Below, piece by piece: positions 29,765 to 38,436 of a stretch of 64,000 nt of DNA (the stretch's first letter is position 1; each line of letters starts with the position of its first letter). The position numbers and the translations under genes were made by a program. Below the pieces are notes generated by a model. That model ran no database searches and was not told the DNA's origin. It saw only the letters and a program-made list of their open reading frames with translations. Source of the stretch: JAAYCI01 sp964370045 (GTDB lineage Bacteria; Bacillota; Clostridia; Oscillospirales; Ruminococcaceae); contig CAYJGZ010000002.1 in assembly GCA_964370045.1 (NCBI GenBank), forward strand, positions 1 through 64,000, written 5' to 3'.

Positions 29765-31006
29765 ATGAAAACATATCAGCCGCATCTGTCAAGCGTAGGT
29801 GACGCACGAGCTAACATAATAGCTGTGCTGTGCTATATCGCACTAATTTCTCTGTGGAACTTCAGTATTTTGTTAATCCTGCCTATTTTCTTTTGCGAGA
29901 AGAAAAGTGGGTTTGTTCGTTTTCATTCGATACAGGCGGCGCTTTTGTGGGTACTCAAAATGCTTTTTGGCGGTGGGCTCACGTTTGAGGCAACGGCCGC
30001 ACTGCTAACAGGAGATGCAATGTACATGAACGACCCATACGGCTGGGGAGGCCCTGTGACAGTTGTTGCTTTACGCCTAATGTTGGGGTTTGTGGTGATG
30101 CTGCTGGCGGGATACGCAGGATATTGTGCGGTGCACTGGCAGGAGTGGAAAATTCCAATTTTAGGGCAGATGGCAAGCGGGATTTGCAAGGCTTCACGGG
30201 CGGCAATGTACAATGGCGAGGAACATGTTCCGCAGGAATGTTTGGTGGACGCAGAGGATGAGCAAGAACATGTACATGATGATATATCGTCTAAATATGC
30301 ACTGGTTCCTATAGGTATACAGCAAGCAATAGAAAAACCGGCGGTGGCGACAGAACGCTTTATGCTTGTGCAGGGAGCATCTGCGAGTTCACTATCAAAT
30401 TCGGAACAAGTAGCTCCCACAAATGCGATGCTACCCGCCGTTGTGGGTGTGCGTATGGACGAAAATGCAGAGCATCTTACAGCGGAAGAGCTACAGGGAG
30501 TTGAGCTTGTATCGGCCAAAGATGAAAGAGCACAGCAACAGGCAATGCTAAAAGGAAAAAAGCGCAAGGCTAATGAAGAAGCGCTATCGCTGGATGACCC
30601 CAACAGGCATATTCCGGCAGATATGCGTGATGTGCCGTCAGGTGAAAATGAGTTGCAGCGAAAAAGTGCCAGAAAATCACGAAAAAAGAAAAAGCGGCTC
30701 ACAAGCACGGCATTGCAAAACAACGATAATTCAAGTAAAATTAAGCAAACAAAGCCCGCCAACCAAGAGGCAGTGCCTATAACGGTAAGCTATAGTGAGC
30801 GGGTGTGGATGCAGGATAAAAAAGCAAACATGACAGAAAAAGTGATGGAAAATGTTTTGCAGTTAGATGCTCCGGAGCCCCAACTGCCTCAGCCACTTCA
30901 AATTCCTAAGGCGAGCGACCCGAATAGCCAGCTTCCGCCTGACATGAGGGATACGCCCACAGCCAAGGAAAAAAAGAAACGTACGCGTTCTTTTGAGATG
31001 GAATAA
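29765..31006 (+). CDS. Membrane protein (DUF4870-like N-terminus) with a long charged tail
   Basis: A 413-residue protein. The N-terminal 130 residues have three or four hydrophobic segments with ANIIAVLCYI, LPIFFCEKKSGFVRFHSIQA and a GYAGY-ending helix, like DUF4870/Tic20-type small membrane proteins. The remaining 280 residues are soluble and low in hydrophobic content. Two related units stand out: DPNRHIPADMRDVP, followed by a basic RKSRKKKKR patch, and DPNSQLPPDMRDTP, followed by KEKKKRTRSF. This looks like a repeated interaction motif coupled to basic stretches that could contact nucleic acid or acidic lipid. Function is unknown. It follows pgsA by 13 bp. Confidence 0.55.
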   Translation: MKTYQPHLSSVGDARANIIAVLCYIALISLWNFSILLILPIFFCEKKSGFVRFHSIQAALLWVLKMLFGGGLTFEATAALLTGDAMYMNDPYGWGGPVTVVALRLMLGFVVMLLAGYAGYCAVHWQEWKIPILGQMASGICKASRAAMYNGEEHVPQECLVDAEDEQEHVHDDISSKYALVPIGIQQAIEKPAVATERFMLVQGASASSLSNSEQVAPTNAMLPAVVGVRMDENAEHLTAEELQGVELVSAKDERAQQQAMLKGKKRKANEEALSLDDPNRHIPADMRDVPSGENELQRKSARKSRKKKKRLTSTALQNNDNSSKIKQTKPANQEAVPITVSYSERVWMQDKKANMTEKVMENVLQLDAPEPQLPQPLQIPKASDPNSQLPPDMRDTPTAKEKKKRTRSFEME

Positions 31007-31163
31007 TTGCTGAGTATGATACGCTAAGTATTTGATTTTTAATGATGTGAGTGTGTTTTTACGACATAAAGTCGTAAAAAAAAATGCAGAACGTGTTTGG
31101 GCTCAAAGTCTGCATTTGATTTTGGCAGACAACATGATGAATAGAATAGCGAGGATTGATTTC

Positions 31164-32558
31164 GTGAAAATTTATAATACGATGATACGTGCAAAAGAGG
31201 ACTTTGTTCCTATTGAGAAAGGTCGGGCAAGCATTTATGTGTGTGGCCCTACCGTGTACAATTTTATTCATGTGGGAAATGCAAGGCCTCTTTGTGTCTT
31301 CGATACTCTGCGCAGGTATCTCAGCTACAAAGGGATGCAGGTGAACTATGCGAGTAATGTTACTGATATTGACGACCGACTTATCACAGCAGCGAACAAT
31401 GAGGGAGTTACAGTAGCTGAAATTGCACGACGCTACGAAGAAGAATACTTGCAAGATTCGGATGGATTAAATGTAATGCGCCCTACAGTGATGCCTCGTG
31501 CAACAGAGCATATTGAGGAAATTGTGCTTTTGATTGAGGATATTATCAAAAATGGATATGGGTATGTTGCGAAAAATGGGGACGTGTACTTTCGAGCACT
31601 AAAGTTTGAGGGATATGGAAAGCTTTCGCACATGGTGCTGGATGAGCTGGAAAACGGCAGAGAGCTTTCCGCTGCGATGGATGATAACCTAAAGGAAAAT
31701 TCTGCGGATTTCGCAGTGTGGAAAGCAGCAAAGCCGGGCGAGCCATCGTGGGATGCGCCGTGGGGAAAGGGGCGTCCCGGCTGGCATATCGAGTGCAGTG
31801 CCATGGCGAAAAAACATCTTGGTGAAAGCTTTGATATTCACGCAGGTGGGCAGGATTTGATATTTCCCCACCATGAAAATGAAATTGCGCAGAGTGAGTG
31901 TGCCAATGGGCAGACGTTTGCACGCTACTGGATGCACAACGGATTTTTGAATATTGACGACCGCAAGATGTCTAAGTCTTTGGGGAACTTTTTCACAGTA
32001 AGGCAAATTGCGGAGCAGATGGGATACGAGCCTATCCGTTACTTTATGTTGAGTGCGCATTATCGTAGTCCGCTCAACTTTACGATGGACATATTACAGC
32101 AGTGCAAGGCGAGCTTGGAAAGGCTATATACTTGCAGAGAAAACCTGCAGTTTTCACTTAAAAACGCGCCTGAAGAGGGCGAAAATTTGTTAATATCTCA
32201 AGTGGAGCGAGCAAAGAATTCCTTTGAAGAGCGTATGGACGACGACCTTAACACGGCGGATGCACTTGCCACATTGTTTGATTTGGTGCGAGATATTAAC
32301 ACACTATCGAGTGAAAGCAGTAAAAAAGCGCTTGAACATGCGATGAGTGTTTTTGACAGTATGTGCGACGTTCTTGGGATTTTGAGCGAACGTGAGGAGG
32401 AGCAGACTCCGTCCGAGATTTTGGCGCTTGTAGAGGAGCGTACAGCTGTGCGTGCGGCGAAAAATTGGGCACGTGCGGATGAAATACGCGCAAAGCTGGA
32501 TGAGCTCGGCTATGTGGTGGAGGATACTGCCGCAGGCCCTAAGGTGTCAAAGAAGTAG
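31164..32558 (+). CDS. cysS: Cysteinyl-tRNA synthetase
   Basis: A 464-residue class I synthetase that charges tRNA-Cys. It has the zinc Cys in YVCGPTVYN (C27), the HIGH box as FIHVGNARP, WHIECSAMAKKHLGES and HHENEIAQSE with further zinc ligands, and DRKMSKSLGN as the KMSKS loop. The GTG start at 31164 (MKIYNTMIRAKEDFVP) was chosen because GAGGATTG lies upstream and the N terminus matches the family. A bidirectional terminator follows. Confidence 0.97.
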   Translation: MKIYNTMIRAKEDFVPIEKGRASIYVCGPTVYNFIHVGNARPLCVFDTLRRYLSYKGMQVNYASNVTDIDDRLITAANNEGVTVAEIARRYEEEYLQDSDGLNVMRPTVMPRATEHIEEIVLLIEDIIKNGYGYVAKNGDVYFRALKFEGYGKLSHMVLDELENGRELSAAMDDNLKENSADFAVWKAAKPGEPSWDAPWGKGRPGWHIECSAMAKKHLGESFDIHAGGQDLIFPHHENEIAQSECANGQTFARYWMHNGFLNIDDRKMSKSLGNFFTVRQIAEQMGYEPIRYFMLSAHYRSPLNFTMDILQQCKASLERLYTCRENLQFSLKNAPEEGENLLISQVERAKNSFEERMDDDLNTADALATLFDLVRDINTLSSESSKKALEHAMSVFDSMCDVLGILSEREEEQTPSEILALVEERTAVRAAKNWARADEIRAKLDELGYVVEDTAAGPKVSKK

Positions 32559-32566
32559 GTAAAAAT

Positions 32567-32611
32567 AAAATCGCCGGCATTGGAGAATTTTCCAAAGCCG
32601 GCGATTTATTT
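32567..32611. terminator. Bidirectional terminator between cysS and glmS
   Basis: AAATCGCCGGC and GCCGGCGATTT are perfect arms around an 18-nt loop, with A/T-rich flanks giving T's on both strands. It serves cysS directly and may also end glmS transcripts. Confidence 0.8.
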
Positions 32612-32708
32612 TATGTATGGATATAGTTTGATTCGTGTAAATTCATGTAAATTGATGTGTATATAGATATATTAACGTGTGTATACAAGCGGCAAAAATG
32701 AAAATGTA

Positions 32709-34529
32709 TTATTCCACAGTAACCGACTTTGCAAGGTTGCGCGGCTTGTCCACATCACATCCACGCAGTAGTGACATATAATACGCAAAAAGCTGTATGG
32801 GGACTATGAGCAACAGCGGCATGAAAACACCCTCATAGCAGGGAAGGCGGTATATGTAATCAGCGGTGTTTTCGGGGACATGTGCGTCCTCTTTGCAGAA
32901 TAAAACTACCGTAGCACCACGGCTCTTCACCTCTTGAATGTTGGAGATAGTTTTTTCATACACATCATCCTGCGTAGCGAGCGCAATTACGGGCGTACCG
33001 TCTGTCACAAGGCTTATCGGTCCGTGCTTTAGCTCGCCTGCTGCATACGCTTCGCTGTGCACATAGCTGATTTCCTTAAGTTTTAGGCTCCCCTCCATCG
33101 AGAGCGAGTAGTCAATTCCACGGCCGATAAAGAAAAGGTCGGAGGAATTCATAAACTCGTTGGCAAGGTACTGTACTTCGTTGCAACGTTCTAAAAGGTC
33201 ACGGATTAACTCCGGAGTGCGCAAAAGCTCACCCACTAAATGGGTGACAACATCCTGTGAAAGCTTGCCACGAACAAGGGATAACTTCATTGCAACAAGG
33301 TAAAGGCAACACAGCTGAACCATGTATGCCTTGGTGCTCGCCACCGCAATCTCAAGCCCACCGTAGGAGTACATAACCCAGTCGGCGGCACGTGCAATGC
33401 TACTGCCAACTACATTTACGATGGCCAAAGTTTTAGCGCCCTGTTCTTTTGCCTTGTTGAGTGCGGCCAGCGTGTCGATGGTCTCGCCGCTTTGGCTTAT
33501 CACAATCACCAGCTCGTTTTCGCCCAGGATGGGGTTGCGGTAGCGGAACTCGCTGGCAATTTCCACCTCCACAGGTATGCGAGCCATGCGCTCTATCACG
33601 CTTTTTCCCACCATGCCGGCATAGAATGCCGTGCCGCACGCAACAACGTGTATGCGGTCTAAGCTCTTTAAGTACTCGTCCGTGAGACCCTCAAGCCCGA
33701 GGTTGGGCAGGCCGTTTTCAATGCGAGGGCTCACCGCCGCACGAATAACGTCCGGCTCTTCGTGAATTTCTTTGAGCATAAAGTGAGGGTAGCCGCCTTT
33801 TTCGGCAGCTTCAACATCAAAATCAGCCGTCAAGATGTTTTTCTTTGTCAAAACACCGAATTCGTCATAAACTGAAATACGGTCCTTAACCAGCATGGCA
33901 ATCTCGCCGTTGTCCAAAACGCTGTAGCGCTTTGTGTATGGCAGGATGGCAGGGATATCGCTTGCAAGAAAGTTTTCCCCATCGCCGTACGCAATTATGA
34001 GAGGGCTCTCCTTGCGAACAGCGTAAATTCTGTCGGGGTAATCTGCAAATATAATCGCCAATCCGTAGCTACCGTGAACCTGCTGTAGGGTGGCGGTTAT
34101 GGCGGCAATGGGGTCATCCTCATAGTGAAAGTCCAAAAGTTTAACAAGCACTTCGCTGTCCGTTTGGCTTATAAAATCATAGCCTTGAAGTGATAAAAAC
34201 TCTTTGAGACGACTAAAATTTTCGATAATCCCGTTGTGTACAAGTGAGATGCGTGCGGAAGAATGAGGATGGCTGTTTATGTCGCTGGGGATTCCATGCG
34301 TCGCCCAGCGAGTGTGGCCGATGCCCACACAGCTGGGGGCAGGCGAGGAGGAGGTGAGCTTTTTCGCCAAGTTGTCCAGCCGACCTTGCGCCTTATAAAC
34401 AGAGATTCCCTTTACATCGGACAGCGCAATTCCCGCACTGTCGTATCCACGGTACTCAAGACGCTTCAGGCCGTCCATAAGTACGTCACAGCTCTCACGT
34501 GCACCAACATAACCTACAATGCCACACAC
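32709..34529 (-). CDS. glmS: Glutamine-fructose-6-phosphate aminotransferase (isomerizing) GlmS
   Basis: A 606-residue enzyme that makes glucosamine-6-phosphate from fructose-6-phosphate and glutamine, the entry to UDP-GlcNAc and so to MurA. Cys2 of MCGIVGY is the glutaminase nucleophile; GHTRWATHG and HNGIIENF are in the N-terminal domain. Two SIS domains follow (VACGTAFYAG, ISQSGETIDT, STKAYMVQL), and the C terminus ends DKPRNLAKSVTVE as usual. The start is GTG with GGGGAG upstream. The roughly 90 nt upstream contain a small hairpin (ACTGCAC/GTGCAGT) but none of the conserved core of a glmS ribozyme. Confidence 0.97.
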   Translation of the reverse strand: MCGIVGYVGARESCDVLMDGLKRLEYRGYDSAGIALSDVKGISVYKAQGRLDNLAKKLTSSSPAPSCVGIGHTRWATHGIPSDINSHPHSSARISLVHNGIIENFSRLKEFLSLQGYDFISQTDSEVLVKLLDFHYEDDPIAAITATLQQVHGSYGLAIIFADYPDRIYAVRKESPLIIAYGDGENFLASDIPAILPYTKRYSVLDNGEIAMLVKDRISVYDEFGVLTKKNILTADFDVEAAEKGGYPHFMLKEIHEEPDVIRAAVSPRIENGLPNLGLEGLTDEYLKSLDRIHVVACGTAFYAGMVGKSVIERMARIPVEVEIASEFRYRNPILGENELVIVISQSGETIDTLAALNKAKEQGAKTLAIVNVVGSSIARAADWVMYSYGGLEIAVASTKAYMVQLCCLYLVAMKLSLVRGKLSQDVVTHLVGELLRTPELIRDLLERCNEVQYLANEFMNSSDLFFIGRGIDYSLSMEGSLKLKEISYVHSEAYAAGELKHGPISLVTDGTPVIALATQDDVYEKTISNIQEVKSRGATVVLFCKEDAHVPENTADYIYRLPCYEGVFMPLLLIVPIQLFAYYMSLLRGCDVDKPRNLAKSVTVE

Positions 34530-34644
34530 AAAAATTACTCCCCTTTACGGTTGAAAATATTCACGAAGTCACTGCACGAAAGTGCAGTATACGCATAGTT
34601 ATACAAAATCAAAGACGATGAATTTGTTGAAATAGCTCGATAAA

Positions 34645-35214
34645 TCACTTTTTGAAAAAGTATCTCCTAAAGCGGTACATATAAATAATACGCACCTTGT
34701 CGAGCAAAATGTCATACACAATAAATGTGATATTGCCCATAAAAACAAGCAAGCCTAAAAACCAGCCCGTAGCTTCAAGCAATTCCTCCACCAGCGCAGG
34801 GCTGGCAATTAAGAACAAAAGAATGGAGTATATAGCCACAAGTGCAACATTAAATAAAAGCAGTTTTAACAAATATTGCAGTGCCTGGCTGCGTATTTTG
34901 TTCAGATACAGCTGAATGATAGGGTAATAACCCAAAAGCAGAAGAAAGAAAAAAGCAGGCTCGGGGTTTGTGGGAAAAACAAACAAAAATGAAAGTATGG
35001 AAATACCCAAAAAAGCAATAATGGCATACTTCGTGCCAAACTCGGTGCATATTGGAACAAGGCACAGCCCTGCAAATGCGGGCATGGCAAAGGTGGTGAT
35101 GGGCAAATAAGCACTGAGTATCATCAAAACAACGGCGAGTGCACTAAAAACACCACCCATGGCCACTCGTCTTGAAAGCGAGCCACTGTTATTTTTGTTG
35201 TGATGTCCGCTCAT
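34645..35214 (-). CDS. Polytopic membrane protein (ECF-S/DUF2232-like)
   Basis: A 189-residue protein with about five hydrophobic helices after a short polar start (MSGHHNKNNSGSLSRR). The pattern AMGGVFSALAVVLMILSAYL and a loop with FPTNPEPAFFF resemble ECF substrate-binding subunits and DUF2232-type membrane proteins, but no ligand motif is recognisable. It ends with a basic RFRRYFFKK tail. It starts one nucleotide after the stop of the J-domain gene, so it is translationally coupled and third in a three-gene operon. Confidence 0.55.
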   Translation of the reverse strand: MSGHHNKNNSGSLSRRVAMGGVFSALAVVLMILSAYLPITTFAMPAFAGLCLVPICTEFGTKYAIIAFLGISILSFLFVFPTNPEPAFFFLLLLGYYPIIQLYLNKIRSQALQYLLKLLLFNVALVAIYSILLFLIASPALVEELLEATGWFLGLLVFMGNITFIVYDILLDKVRIIYMYRFRRYFFKK

Positions 35215-35215
35215 T

Positions 35216-35851
35216 TTAGCACCCTCTGCCCATTCCACAACACGCATCAAGACAGCACATCAGCGTACAGGTGTTGCAAGCACAGTTCATGGCGGCGGCA
35301 TCGGGGCTTTGGTTGCCGTAGGGGTTGCCGTTCATGTTGCCGTTTTGGGACTGTTGAAGGTTGCGCAGTGCCGCCTCGTATTCACGGTTGCCGGGGTCTA
35401 AGCGTACAGCTGTTTGAAAATGGCGAAGCGCCTGGTCCAGCCAACCCTTGTGGTAGTAGGCACTACCCATTAAAAAGTTCCACTCAGCGTTATTTGCGCC
35501 GCCTGAAATGGAGGCAAGCTCGGACATTGCCTCGTCCGCACGTCCCTCTTTAATTAGCCTGCGAATGGAGGCATAGCTGTTCGCAGAGCCGCCTTGTGAA
35601 GAGGAGGAAGAGTCGGAAGAAGATGTGCGTGAGGAAGTATTGGCAACACTACCCGTGCGCAGGTAGCTCATGAGTGTGTCGAATGCCTCGTTTATTTCGT
35701 TCATTTTTTGCTCGGCCTCATCCTTTAGAGGGCCTGCATCATACTTATCTACGTTGTATTTTTGGGCGAGCTTTCTGTAGGCCGCCTTTATGTCGTCCTC
35801 GCTTGCCCCTTGAGAAATTCCCAATACGCTATACGCTTTCGATTTGTCCAT
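35216..35851 (-). CDS. J-domain-like/TPR protein with a Cys-rich tail and no HPD motif
   Basis: A 211-residue protein. Residues 5-65 align with a J domain (YSVLGISQGASEDDIKAAYR, then INEAFDTLM), but the HPD tripeptide that activates DnaK is NVD at 33-35 (KYNVDKYD). A Ser-rich linker follows (75-95), then tetratricopeptide-like helices (AEWNFLMGSAYYHKGW, LDQALRHFQTAVRLDPGN), an Asn/Gly-rich stretch, and an end with nine Cys (NCACNTCTLMCCLDACCGMG) that could bind metal. The start at 35851 follows AAGGAGAGGT. It overlaps the DUF5685 gene by 23 bp. A DnaJ-like scaffold without DnaK stimulation is the likeliest reading. Confidence 0.8.
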   Translation of the reverse strand: MDKSKAYSVLGISQGASEDDIKAAYRKLAQKYNVDKYDAGPLKDEAEQKMNEINEAFDTLMSYLRTGSVANTSSRTSSSDSSSSSQGGSANSYASIRRLIKEGRADEAMSELASISGGANNAEWNFLMGSAYYHKGWLDQALRHFQTAVRLDPGNREYEAALRNLQQSQNGNMNGNPYGNQSPDAAAMNCACNTCTLMCCLDACCGMGRGC

Positions 35852-36704
35852 GACCTCTCCTTTTTGTTCGTTCCAGCCCAGCCGCCGCAATACCCTGTGG
35901 CAGGCCAAGGAAAAAAATGTTGTCCAAAATTTCCTTGTGCTGTTTTATATCAAGTAAGTTGTAGCAAAGTGCAATCTCACCAGCGGCCATACGGCAACGG
36001 CTCTTTGTGGCAGAAATTGCCTCTTCATGTGAAAGACCTGCCGCTAAAAAAACATTGTAACGACCTTTTTTTGCGTCGTCTTCATAATCCTCAGCGGCGT
36101 CCAAAAGGTAAACTATCTGTCCTGCAAATAGCCCCATGCGCCACAAAATAGGGCGCTGAGCCTCCGTTTGTGCTGCTTGAGAAAAGATTGCCGCACACAT
36201 CCTTGCGGTGGGCTCGCTTGCGGCATCGGGTTGTGCACATCCATCGGCCTCAAGGGTGACTTGACGCTGCATTTCCTCTGTGAGTATCAGTGCAACCTCT
36301 GGCCTGCGCTTCGCCGCTTTTTTGTACATGCTTTTCAAAAATGGACGAGAAAACCCGTAACCAAAGCGCTTCAAAAAGCTTTCGTCCGTCAAATTGTCGC
36401 ACAATTTGTGCCAGCTTAGCATCACAAGGCCGTCGCTTGCGAGCTGCAGGCCTTGCGTATCGTGGCAGGTACTGCGCTTGGCAAGTGGGTTTGCAAAGCA
36501 TCCCTCATGTCGCACATTGCCACGTTCGCCGCTGAGCGCGTCCGCAATTAAACCCACCAACACAAGGTCATAGTTTAGCAAAAATCGGCTGAAAGTGCCA
36601 TAGCTTTTACCAAGCTGCTTGCATACGCCACAGTAGATAGAGCGGTAAGCATCGTACTCACGCACTTTCATCTCGCAACGCACCGGCAATACATAGCCGA
36701 ACAA
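35829..36704 (-). CDS. DUF5685 family protein
   Basis: A 291-residue soluble protein of the DUF5685 family. The diagnostic N terminus is FGYVLP, followed by KVREYDAYRSIYCGVCKQLG with its CxxC, then LLNYDLVLVGLI. The family is mostly helical and recalls polyprenyl-synthase-like folds, with GQIVYLLDAAEDYEDD in the C-terminal half as a possible Asp-rich metal site. Its function is unknown. The start is probably TTG at 36704 (MFGYV), matching relatives, although GTG at 36713 is also open. In other Clostridia it sits next to a J-domain gene, as here. Confidence 0.8.
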   Translation of the reverse strand: MFGYVLPVRCEMKVREYDAYRSIYCGVCKQLGKSYGTFSRFLLNYDLVLVGLIADALSGERGNVRHEGCFANPLAKRSTCHDTQGLQLASDGLVMLSWHKLCDNLTDESFLKRFGYGFSRPFLKSMYKKAAKRRPEVALILTEEMQRQVTLEADGCAQPDAASEPTARMCAAIFSQAAQTEAQRPILWRMGLFAGQIVYLLDAAEDYEDDAKKGRYNVFLAAGLSHEEAISATKSRCRMAAGEIALCYNLLDIKQHKEILDNIFFLGLPQGIAAAGLERTKRRGHGQIESV

Positions 36705-36823
36705 GCCTTCCACCCCACTTTCAGTATCATCTCATCATACACTATTTGGCATTTGGTTGCAATATAAGAGATGTGAAGAATTGGCGAAGAATGAAAAAAT
36801 TTTGGTATACGTCGTCGCGCGCA

Positions 36824-36853
36824 TTGACAAAAGAAGGTATTTAAGCCTATTAT
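36824..36853 (+). promoter_or_regulatory. Promoter of lysA
   Basis: TTGACA (36824-36829), an 18-nt spacer and TATTAT (36848-36853), about 57 nt before the start. Confidence 0.7.
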
Positions 36854-36909
36854 GGTGTGTATTATTATATGTTGTAAAGCAATACACAAAAGAACAATTA
36901 GGGGGCAAA

Positions 36910-38160
36910 ATGATGAAAAAATTATTCCTAAATAGCGATAAACTGAAGGAAATTACAAAAGAGTATCCAACACCATTTCATCTTTACGATGAAAAGGGAA
37001 TACGCGAAACCGCACGCAGCCTGAACAAGGCGTTTGCGTGGAACAAAGGATTCAAAGAATATTTTGCGGTAAAAGCCACGCCAAACCCTACCATATTGAA
37101 GATACTGCGTGAGGAGGGCTGTGGCACCGACTGCTCCAGCATGACCGAGCTTATGATGAGCGATGCCACCGGCTTTGAGGGGGAGGAGATAATGTTTTCC
37201 TCAAATGCAACACCTGCTGAAGAATTCGTATGCGCAAAAAAGCTGGGAGCTATCATAAACCTGGACGACTACACGCACATCGACTTTTTGGAAAAGTCTG
37301 CGGGAATTCCCAAAAAGATTTGTTGCCGCTACAATCCAGGTGGCGACTTCATGATTCACAATAAGATAATGGACAGCCCAAAGGACGCAAAGTACGGCTT
37401 TACGAAAGAACAACTGCGTGACGGTTTTATTAAGCTGCGTGAAAAGGGTGTGGAGCACTTTGGTGTGCACGCCTTTTTGGCCAGCAACACGCTGGGCGGA
37501 GAGTACTATCCCGTTTTGGCGAAGACACTGTTTGAGACGGTGGTGTGGCTGAAAAAAGAGACGGGTATTTCGGTGGAGTTTATAAACCTGTCGGGTGGAA
37601 TAGGTATTCCGTATAAGCCCCAGGATAAGCCTAACGACATCATGGCTATCGGTGAAGGCGTCAGGAAAGCTTTTGAGGAGGTGCTAATCCCCGAGGGGAT
37701 GGGCGACGTAGCGATATTTACCGAGCTTGGCCGCTTTATGTTGGGCCCCAACGGCGTTTTGGTGGCGACAGCGGTGCACGAAAAGCACATACACAAGGAA
37801 TACATCGGCCTTGATGCTTGTGCGGCGAACCTAATGCGCCCTGCCATGTATGGCTCGTATCACCACATAACGGTGGTGGGCAAGCAGGATGAACCTTGTG
37901 AGTACAAGTATGACGTGACAGGCTCGCTGTGCGAAAATAACGATAAATTTGCGGTGGACCGTATGTTACCCAAGATAGACATAGGCGACTTGATTGTGCT
38001 GCACGATGCGGGAGCACACGGCTTTGCCATGGGGTACAACTACAACGGTAAGCTGAGAAGCGCAGAGTTACTGCTGAAAGAAGATGGCGATGTACAGATG
38101 ATTCGCAGGGCGGAAACGGCGGAGGATTACTTTGCAACGCTAAAAGGTTTTGGTCTATAA
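36910..38160 (+). CDS. lysA: Diaminopimelate decarboxylase
   Basis: A 416-residue PLP enzyme that makes L-lysine from meso-diaminopimelate. K55 in YFAVKATPNP is the PLP Schiff-base lysine. GVHAF carries the ring-stacking His, LSGGIGIPY is the phosphate loop, ELGRFMLGP follows, and SLCENNDKF holds the active-site Cys donated by the second subunit. The start at 36910 (MMKKLFLN) follows TAGGGGG. It is a single gene with promoter and terminator. The sequence belongs to a divergent LysA branch, so a related decarboxylase activity on another diamino acid cannot be fully excluded. Confidence 0.88.
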   Translation: MMKKLFLNSDKLKEITKEYPTPFHLYDEKGIRETARSLNKAFAWNKGFKEYFAVKATPNPTILKILREEGCGTDCSSMTELMMSDATGFEGEEIMFSSNATPAEEFVCAKKLGAIINLDDYTHIDFLEKSAGIPKKICCRYNPGGDFMIHNKIMDSPKDAKYGFTKEQLRDGFIKLREKGVEHFGVHAFLASNTLGGEYYPVLAKTLFETVVWLKKETGISVEFINLSGGIGIPYKPQDKPNDIMAIGEGVRKAFEEVLIPEGMGDVAIFTELGRFMLGPNGVLVATAVHEKHIHKEYIGLDACAANLMRPAMYGSYHHITVVGKQDEPCEYKYDVTGSLCENNDKFAVDRMLPKIDIGDLIVLHDAGAHGFAMGYNYNGKLRSAELLLKEDGDVQMIRRAETAEDYFATLKGFGL

Positions 38161-38178
38161 CAGTATAGGTGTTTAAGA

Positions 38179-38223
38179 GCACCGCACAGAATGGGTGCGA
38201 AACCTGTTCTGTGCGGTTTTTGT
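38179..38223 (+). terminator. lysA terminator
   Basis: ACCGCACAGAA and TTCTGTGCGGT are perfect arms followed by TTTTG. Confidence 0.88.
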
Positions 38224-38436
38224 ATATTATATGCTTATGGTACGGTGTGATTTTGATGATATTATGGTTTTTTGATTCTGATAAAAGCGCAAATGCAGAA
38301 ATAACAATTTAATCGTGTGTGATTCTTGAAATAATGTGGAAATATCTTTATGTAATGACATGCTATACATATGAGTGTATATGTATATATAATGCATTGA
38401 AGGCTTATTGAGACTTTGCAGGAGAGGGGCAAGCGG

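Noticed and set aside
34530..34640. A glmS ribozyme upstream of glmS
   Set aside because: Only a small ACTGCAC/GTGCAGT hairpin is present; the conserved ribozyme core and the roughly 150-nt pseudoknotted layout are not seen.
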